From an uncultured Altererythrobacter sp. (GTDB lineage Bacteria > Pseudomonadota > Alphaproteobacteria > Sphingomonadales > Sphingomonadaceae), in NCBI GenBank assembly GCA_946886175.1, contig CAMPIA010000001.1:1-34518 (forward strand): a DNA stretch of 34,518 nucleotides. The letters run 5' to 3'. Below the pieces are notes generated by a model. That model searched no databases and was not told the DNA's origin. It saw only the letters and a list, made by a program, of their open reading frames with translations. A program made the translations under genes and the position numbers. Positions 28,948-34,518 of the stretch are shown here, piece by piece. Each line of letters starts with the position of its first letter. The first letter of the stretch is position 1.

Positions 28948-29841
28948 ATGAACCTGGCGGGGCGGGTCGCGATCGTGACCGGAGCGGGCGGAGGGCTCGG
29001 CCGCTGTCATGCGCTCGAACTGGCGCGGCACGGTGCGGCAATCGTGGTCAACGATCTCGAGCGCGCCGCCGCTGAGGACGTCGCCGAGGAAATCCGCGCG
29101 GCGGGCGGCGATGCGATTGCGGTCGCCGCCTCGGTGACCGACGAAGCGGCGGTCGCGGCGATGATCGGCCAAACGCTCGATCGCTGGGACCGGATCGACA
29201 TCCTGGTCAACAACGCCGGCATCCTGCGCGACAAGAGCTTCGCCAAGATGGACCTGGCCGATTTCCGGCTGGTGGTCGACGTCCACCTGATGGGGGCGGC
29301 GATCTGCACCAAGGCGGTGTGGGAGACGATGCGCGCGCAAAACCACGGCCGCGTGATCATGACCACCTCGTCCTCCGGCCTCTACGGCAATTTCGGGCAG
29401 GCGAATTACGGCGCGGCCAAGATGGCGCTCGTCGGGCTGATGCAGACGCTCGCGATCGAAGGCGAGAAATACGGCATCCGCGTCAACTGCCTCGCACCAA
29501 CCGCGGCGACGCAGATGACCGGCGATGTGCTGTCCGAAGACGCACTCGCCCGCCTCGATCCCGCACTCGTCAGCCCCGGCCTGGTGCATCTGGTGGGCGA
29601 AGACGCCCCGACCCGCGCGATCCTGTGCGCGGGCGCGGGTCACTTCGCCGCCGCGCATGTCACGCTGACCGACGGCATCCAGGTCGGCGCGGCGACCGAT
29701 GCAGCCGCGCGCGTCGCCGGCGGCTGGGATCGGATCGCCGCCCGCGCCGGCGAGATCGTCCCCGCATACGGCTTCACCCAGGCCGAGCGCGAGATCGCCG
29801 CGGCCGGTTGCGACGGCGGCGCGATGGCGGCCGCCCGCTAG
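28948..29841 (+). CDS. SDR-family dehydrogenase (MFE-2-like hydroxyacyl-CoA type)
   Basis: This 297-residue short-chain dehydrogenase has a cofactor motif TGAGGGLG (11-18), D36 after the second beta-strand (favouring NAD over NADP), NNAG (88-91) and the catalytic set S141, Y154, K158 (YGAAK). The pattern VNDLERAAAEDVAEEI and the segment ILRDKSFAKM resemble the (3R)-hydroxyacyl-CoA dehydrogenase part of peroxisomal multifunctional enzyme 2 and its bacterial relatives. A C-terminal extension of about 50 residues is present. ATG at 28948 with AGAGGGAG upstream is preferred over ATG at 28927. With the acyl-CoA ligase upstream it could oxidise a hydroxyacyl-CoA, though another alcohol substrate is possible. 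Confidence 0.9.
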   Translation: MNLAGRVAIVTGAGGGLGRCHALELARHGAAIVVNDLERAAAEDVAEEIRAAGGDAIAVAASVTDEAAVAAMIGQTLDRWDRIDILVNNAGILRDKSFAKMDLADFRLVVDVHLMGAAICTKAVWETMRAQNHGRVIMTTSSSGLYGNFGQANYGAAKMALVGLMQTLAIEGEKYGIRVNCLAPTAATQMTGDVLSEDALARLDPALVSPGLVHLVGEDAPTRAILCAGAGHFAAAHVTLTDGIQVGAATDAAARVAGGWDRIAARAGEIVPAYGFTQAEREIAAAGCDGGAMAAAR

Positions 29842-29905
29842 ACGACGAATTTACGCCTGAAGAGCGGGACCGACCCGCCGGGCAACGAAGTGGAGGAGAG
29901 ATCGC

Positions 29906-31588
29906 ATGAGCGCACAGGGCCAATCCGCCGTGGCGGGAGACGGCATCGAGCAGGACGACACCAAGCAGAGCGAGGTCAAGGTCATCACCGCCGCCTCGCT
30001 CGGGACGATGTTCGAATGGTTCGATTTCTACCTCTACGGCCTGCTCGCGAGCTACATTTCCGCGCAGTTCTTCTCCGGCGTCAACGAAACCACCGCGTTC
30101 ATCCTCGCGCTCGCCGCCTTCGCCGCGGGCTTTGCGATCCGTCCGCTCGGCTCGATCGTGTTCGGCCGGATCGGCGACCTCGTCGGGCGCAAGAACACCT
30201 TCCTCATCACGATGGTCCTGATGGGCCTGTCGACCTTCGCGGTCGGTCTGCTGCCCAGCTACGCCTCGATCGGGATCGCGGCGCCGGTCCTGCTCGTCAC
30301 GCTGCGGCTGATCCAGGGCCTCGCGGTGGGCGGCGAATACGGCGGGGCCGCGACTTACGTTGCCGAGCATGCGCCCAAGGGCAAGCGCGGTTTCTTCACC
30401 AGCTTCATCCAGACCACCGCGACGATCGGCCTGTTCGCCGCGCTGCTGCTGGTGATCGGGCTGCGCGCGTGGCTGGGCGAGGAAGCGTTCGCCGCATGGG
30501 GCTGGCGCATCCCGTTCCTGTTGTCGATCTTCCTGCTCGCGGTGTCGCTATGGATCCGGCTGCAACTGGCCGAGAGCCCGGTGTTCCAGAAGATGAAGGA
30601 CGAAGGTAAAACCTCGAAGGCGCCGCTGACCGAGGCGTTCGGGCGCTGGGGCAACCTCAAGATCGTGCTGATCGCGCTGTTCGGCGCGGTCGCGGGCCAG
30701 GGGGTGATCGGCTATACCGCGCAGTTCTACACGCTGTTCTATCTCGAACGGATCGCCGATGTCGATCCGGCGACCTCGAACGTGCTGCTCGTCACCGCGC
30801 TGATCCTCGCCACCCCGACCTTCGTGTTCTTCGGCTGGCTGTCGGACCGGATCGGGCGCAAGAAGATCGTCATGACCGCCTGCATCCTCGCGGTGCTGAC
30901 GCTGTTCCCGCTGTTCAAGGCGCTGACCCATGCGGCCAATCCCGACCTCGCCGCCGCCGTCGCCAGCGCGCCGGTGACGGTCGCCGCGCACGACGACGAA
31001 TGCTCGTTCCAGTTCGACCCGATCGGCAAGAACACCTTCGACACGACGAGCTGCGACATCGCCAAGACCTACCTCGCCCGCAACGGCGTCAATTACGACA
31101 ACGTCGAGATCCCGGCGGGGGGCACCGCCGAAATCCGCGTCGGCGAAACCACGATCGTCGCGCCGGACCCGAATGCCGTGCCGGAAGCCGGACTGGCGCA
31201 GGCGATCGCCGGCTTCCACGCGCGCGTGGGGGCCGAGCTCGCCGCGGCCGGCTATTCCAAGGAGGCCGATCCGGACAAGGTCAACCGCCCGATGGTGGTG
31301 CTGATCCTGTTTGCGATCATGCTGCTGGCCACGGCCGCCTACGCTCCGCTCGCGGCGATGCTGGTCGAGCTGTTCCCGAGCCGCATCCGCTACACCTCGA
31401 TGTCGCTGCCCTATCATATCGGCAACGGCTGGTTCGGCGGCTTCCTGCCGACCACCGCCTTCGCGATGGTCGCGGCGACCGGCGATATCTATTACGGCCT
31501 GTGGTATCCGGTGCTGGTCTGCGCGATGACCGTGGTGATCGGCATCCTGTTCCTGCCCGAGACGTTCCGGCGGAGCATCGATGACTAG
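29906..31588 (+). CDS. MHS-type MFS transporter with large periplasmic insert
   Basis: This 560-residue permease belongs to the metabolite:H+ symporter group of the major facilitator superfamily (ProP/KgtP/ShiA relatives). The opening TMFEWFDFYLYG, the GRIGDLVGRK loop and RLIQGLAVGGEYGGAATYVAE are typical. Twelve membrane helices can be traced. Between helices 9 and 10 lies an extra loop of about 118 residues (342-460) predicted to face the periplasm, with two cysteines (C366, C383). Most family members are about 430-450 residues long, and the insert accounts for the difference. GGAGGAG precedes the ATG. The end overlaps the next gene by 8 bases. It probably imports an organic acid or a cleavage product of the ester. 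Confidence 0.92.
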   Translation: MSAQGQSAVAGDGIEQDDTKQSEVKVITAASLGTMFEWFDFYLYGLLASYISAQFFSGVNETTAFILALAAFAAGFAIRPLGSIVFGRIGDLVGRKNTFLITMVLMGLSTFAVGLLPSYASIGIAAPVLLVTLRLIQGLAVGGEYGGAATYVAEHAPKGKRGFFTSFIQTTATIGLFAALLLVIGLRAWLGEEAFAAWGWRIPFLLSIFLLAVSLWIRLQLAESPVFQKMKDEGKTSKAPLTEAFGRWGNLKIVLIALFGAVAGQGVIGYTAQFYTLFYLERIADVDPATSNVLLVTALILATPTFVFFGWLSDRIGRKKIVMTACILAVLTLFPLFKALTHAANPDLAAAVASAPVTVAAHDDECSFQFDPIGKNTFDTTSCDIAKTYLARNGVNYDNVEIPAGGTAEIRVGETTIVAPDPNAVPEAGLAQAIAGFHARVGAELAAAGYSKEADPDKVNRPMVVLILFAIMLLATAAYAPLAAMLVELFPSRIRYTSMSLPYHIGNGWFGGFLPTTAFAMVAATGDIYYGLWYPVLVCAMTVVIGILFLPETFRRSIDD

Positions 31589-32894
31589 CGTCCGGATCCA
31601 CAAGGCGACCCGCCGCCAGGTCCTTGCCGCGAGCGGGGTTGCGCCCCTGGTCGCTTCGGCGCCGGCATTGGCCGGGGCGGCCGGCCGGACGACAGCGCCG
31701 ACCACCAGCGATCTTTCGACCTATATCGGCTTCGGCAACAAGCAGGCGGGCGGCGCGGGCGACAATGCCTGCGGCGCCTGGCTCGAGCGCGAGCTGAAGG
31801 CGTGCGGTTTCGCCACCGAGCGGCAGGCGTTCGCCGTTCCCTGGTTCGAGGCCGAGCGCGCCGAGCTGGCCACAGGCGATGCGCGGGCGGCCGTGTGGCC
31901 CCAGCCGATCGTCCGAACGACCTCGGCCGAGGGTTTTTCCGCTCCGCTCGTCCGGGTCGATGCCGCGGGGCGCGCGGCGCGGTCTGTGAAAGGCGCGATC
32001 GCGCTGGTCGATCTGCCGCACGGCCGCTGGTCGGCGATGAACTGGCCGGGCGTCAAGACGCCGGTCGACGCCGCCTTCGCAGGCGGCGCCGCGGCTTGCG
32101 TGATCGTCACCAATGGCCCGACGGGCAAAGTGATTGCGCTCAATACCGACGGCCGCAAACCGCTCTACGATGGACCGGTCGCTTTGCTCGCGCCCGAGGA
32201 TGCGGCGCCGTTCCTCGCCGCAGCCCATGCAGGACACGATGCGCGTCTCACCGTGACCGGCGCGGGCGGACGGCGCGAAGCGTTCAACCTGGTCGGGCGG
32301 ATCGATCGCGGCCGCGGCAAGTGGGTGGTCGTGTCGACCCCGCGCTCTGGATGGTCCACCTGCGCGGGCGAGCGCGGCGGCGGGATCGCCGCATGGCTCG
32401 CCATCGCGCGCTGGGCCGCGCAAGCGCTCCCACATCACGATCTCGCGTTCGTCTGCAACAGCGGCCACGAATATCTCTACCTCGGCGCGGAAGAACTGCT
32501 CCACCGGGTCGCCCCGCGTCCGCAGGACACAGCGTTCTGGCTTCACCTCGGCGCCAATCTCGCCGCGCGCGATTGGCACGATACGGTCGGCGTCCCGAAG
32601 CCGCTGCCCGGCACCGATTCGCAGCGCTTCCTCGTTGTGGACCCCTCGCTGCTCGCCACCGCGCGCCGCCGCTTCGCCGGGCTGGCGGGGCTCGAGGCGC
32701 CCTATACCACCGACCAGATTACCGCGGGCGAGCTCGCGAACATCGTCCAGGCGGGCTATGCGCCGGTCGCGGGCGTGTTCGGCGTCCACCGCTATCATCA
32801 CGTCGCCGGAGACGATGCGCGCTGCGTGTCCGCCGAGGCGGTGGCGCAGACGACGCTGGCCTTCCGCGACCTGCTCGCGGCGGCGGTGACGTGA
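31581..32894 (+). CDS. Tat-exported M28-like protein, metal ligands apparently lost
   Basis: This 437-residue protein has a twin-arginine signal (TRRQVLAAS, 10-18) followed by APALAGA, so it should be exported folded. A protease-associated-like middle part and a C-terminal domain resemble the M28 aminopeptidase fold. At the expected first ligand (a GxHxD-like site) the sequence reads VVSTPRSGW; the GxxDDxSG site reads GERGGGIA; and the EE site reads NSGHEYLYLG. Only the late histidine region (HRYHHVAGDD) looks kept. It may therefore be a non-catalytic binding protein or use different chemistry. It overlaps the transporter by 8 bases and the esterase by 4. The family call rests on weak, visually judged similarity. 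Confidence 0.65.
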   Translation: MTSVRIHKATRRQVLAASGVAPLVASAPALAGAAGRTTAPTTSDLSTYIGFGNKQAGGAGDNACGAWLERELKACGFATERQAFAVPWFEAERAELATGDARAAVWPQPIVRTTSAEGFSAPLVRVDAAGRAARSVKGAIALVDLPHGRWSAMNWPGVKTPVDAAFAGGAAACVIVTNGPTGKVIALNTDGRKPLYDGPVALLAPEDAAPFLAAAHAGHDARLTVTGAGGRREAFNLVGRIDRGRGKWVVVSTPRSGWSTCAGERGGGIAAWLAIARWAAQALPHHDLAFVCNSGHEYLYLGAEELLHRVAPRPQDTAFWLHLGANLAARDWHDTVGVPKPLPGTDSQRFLVVDPSLLATARRRFAGLAGLEAPYTTDQITAGELANIVQAGYAPVAGVFGVHRYHHVAGDDARCVSAEAVAQTTLAFRDLLAAAVT

Positions 32895-34516
32895 CGGTGC
32901 GTTGCCAGCCCGGTCTGGCGGCGCTGTTGCTCGCCTTGTTCGCGACTGCCTGCGCGACCGTGCCTGCGCCGATCGCCGCGCCGCAAGTCGAGACCGCGCA
33001 GGGCCGGGTGTCGGGAGCGCGCGCTGGCACGATCAAGGTCTATCGCGGGATCCCATACGCCGCGCCGCCGGTCGGCGAACGGCGCTGGCGCGCGCCCGGC
33101 CCGGCCCCGGATTGGCATGGCGTGCGCGATGCGCGCGCATTCGGCGCGGCCTGCATCCAGCCCGCGCTGCCGCAGCAGAGTCTCTATTTCGAGCGCTTCG
33201 CCGAGACTTCGGAAGACTGCCTGACGCTCAATGTCTGGGCACCCCGGGGCGCGAGTGACGCGCCGGTGATCGTGTGGCTGCACGGCGGCTCGCTGCGCAT
33301 CGGCGGGACCGGGTCGCCGATGTACGACGGCGGAAATTTCGCACGCCGGGGCGCGATCTTCGTTTCGGTCAACTACCGTCTCGGCGCGCTCGGCTGGCTC
33401 GCGCATCCCGAACTCAGCGCCGAATCGCCCCAAGGCGTCTCGGGCAATTACGGATTGCTCGACCAGATCGCCGCGCTGCGCTGGGTCGCGGCGAACATCG
33501 CGGCGTTCGGCGGCGATCCGGACAATGTTACCGTGATGGGCGAATCGGCCGGGGCGCTGAGCGTGAGCTACCTGCTCGTCGCGCCGCCTGCTCGCGGCCT
33601 GTTCGACAAGGCGATCGTGCAGAGCACCAACAGCCGCCCCTTTCCCGCGCTGACGCGATCGGTTTACGGCCTTCCTTCGGCCGAAGCGATCGGCGAACGC
33701 GCGCTGACCGCGCTCGGCGCGCCCGATCTCGCCGCCGCGCGCGCGATCGAAGCGCAGCGGCTCGTCGATCAGACCACGCGGGGCGGATTCTCGCCCCAGG
33801 GCACGATCGACGGCACGCTGCTGCCGTTGCAGATCGTCGACGCCTTCGACCGCGGCACCCAGGCGAAAGTGCCGGTCATGGCGGGCATCAACAGCGGCGA
33901 GATCCGCGCCCAGCGCGCGCTGTTGCCGCCCATGCCCGCAAGCGAGGCCGCTTACAAAAGCGCCGTGGCAGCCGCGCAGGGCGAGCTCGCCCCCGCCTTC
34001 CTCGACCTCTACCCCTGGAGCAAGATCGAACAGTCGCTGCTCGATATGACCCGCGACGGGGTCTACGGCTGGTCGACCGAACGCGTGGTACGCGACCAGG
34101 CGGCGGCCGGGCTGCCCGCCTATTTCTACCTGTTCGACCACTGCTATCCCGCCGCGCACGCCCGCGACCTGTGCGCGTTTCACGCTGGCGAGCTGCCGTT
34201 TGTCTTCGGCCACCTCACGGCAGCAGACCTGCCGCCCAACTGGCCCGCCCCCTCGCGCGCAGAAGACGCCGCGCTATCGCGAACGATGATGGATTACTGG
34301 GTGTCGTTCGCCGCGACCGGCGCACCGCGTAGCGATAGCGGGCCGGAATGGCGCAGCTACGGCGACGGCCAGGCCTATATGCGCTTCGACCATGGCGCCC
34401 ACGCCGAAGCCGATCCACTCCCCGGCAGCTTCGAGCTGCACGAAGCGCTGGCGCGCCGCAGCAAGCGCGCGGGCAAACCATGGTTCCTCGATTTCGGACT
34501 GTCCGGCGAGCGCTAG
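32891..34516 (+). CDS. Type B carboxylesterase lipoprotein
   Basis: This 541-residue carboxylesterase starts at GTG 32891, overlapping the previous stop (GTGA). The signal ends FATAC with C21 as the likely lipid anchor, so it is probably membrane-tethered. Motifs are HGGSLRIGG (oxyanion hole), GESAGALS (S219), NSGEIRA (E337) and AFHAGELPF (H431). The S-to-E (118) and E-to-H (94) distances are identical to those of the esterase at 24868, so the two are paralogues, probably from duplication. The lipoprotein signal suggests a different location or substrate range. The stop lies two bases before the window end, so what follows is unknown. Confidence 0.93.
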   Translation: MTVRCQPGLAALLLALFATACATVPAPIAAPQVETAQGRVSGARAGTIKVYRGIPYAAPPVGERRWRAPGPAPDWHGVRDARAFGAACIQPALPQQSLYFERFAETSEDCLTLNVWAPRGASDAPVIVWLHGGSLRIGGTGSPMYDGGNFARRGAIFVSVNYRLGALGWLAHPELSAESPQGVSGNYGLLDQIAALRWVAANIAAFGGDPDNVTVMGESAGALSVSYLLVAPPARGLFDKAIVQSTNSRPFPALTRSVYGLPSAEAIGERALTALGAPDLAAARAIEAQRLVDQTTRGGFSPQGTIDGTLLPLQIVDAFDRGTQAKVPVMAGINSGEIRAQRALLPPMPASEAAYKSAVAAAQGELAPAFLDLYPWSKIEQSLLDMTRDGVYGWSTERVVRDQAAAGLPAYFYLFDHCYPAAHARDLCAFHAGELPFVFGHLTAADLPPNWPAPSRAEDAALSRTMMDYWVSFAATGAPRSDSGPEWRSYGDGQAYMRFDHGAHAEADPLPGSFELHEALARRSKRAGKPWFLDFGLSGER

Positions 34517-34518
34517 CG

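Noticed and set aside
29842..29905. Short GCGGG/CCCGC inverted repeat between the SDR and transporter genes
   Set aside because: The five-base-pair stem is too short and lacks a T-run; the genes look co-transcribed.

Overview
This GC-rich window, with dense codons, two large TonB-dependent receptors (TBDRs), a LacI-type glucan regulator, a tryptophan-halogenase-like flavoprotein and alternative GTG/TTG starts, looks like chromosomal DNA of an alphaproteobacterium of the order Sphingomonadales (Sphingomonadaceae or Erythrobacteraceae). This is inferred from gene content; there is no rRNA or tRNA to confirm it. No CRISPR array, transposase or integrase is seen.

Region 1 (1-10370) is a beta-glucan utilisation locus. 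A TBDR, a LacI repressor and an unusual lipoprotein fusing a GH3 exo-glucosidase to a GH16 endo-glucanase run rightward. A tryptophan-halogenase-like flavoprotein and an MFS transporter (cut by the window edge) run leftward. The divergent promoter region carries two operator-like palindromes with centres 22 bp apart; one is the ideal lac operator with a single base change. A hairpin at 10397-10431 separates this locus from the next.

Region 2 (10445-22239, all minus strand) holds a 1952-residue autotransporter whose passenger contains four tandem repeats of about 250 residues. Upstream of it is a tightly packed set: an EAL-domain protein, a LysM/TPR lipoprotein, a membrane Ser/Thr kinase with a periplasmic sensor and HAMP domain, a TagH-type FHA protein and a PP2C phosphatase. 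The last three are the kinase-FHA-phosphatase switch known from type VI secretion (T6SS), but no T6SS structural gene is in the window.

Region 3 (22429-34516, all plus strand) looks like an uptake and catabolism island for an ester compound: TBDR, carboxylesterase, acyl-CoA ligase, TetR regulator, SDR dehydrogenase, MHS-type transporter, a Tat-exported M28-like protein that appears to have lost metal ligands, and a second lipoprotein carboxylesterase. Many genes overlap by 1-10 bases. A perfect 14-bp palindrome precedes the SDR gene and a related motif precedes the TBDR, suggesting one regulon. The substrate cannot be read from the sequence. The regions that best merit follow-up are the orphan kinase-FHA-phosphatase module and the ester island.
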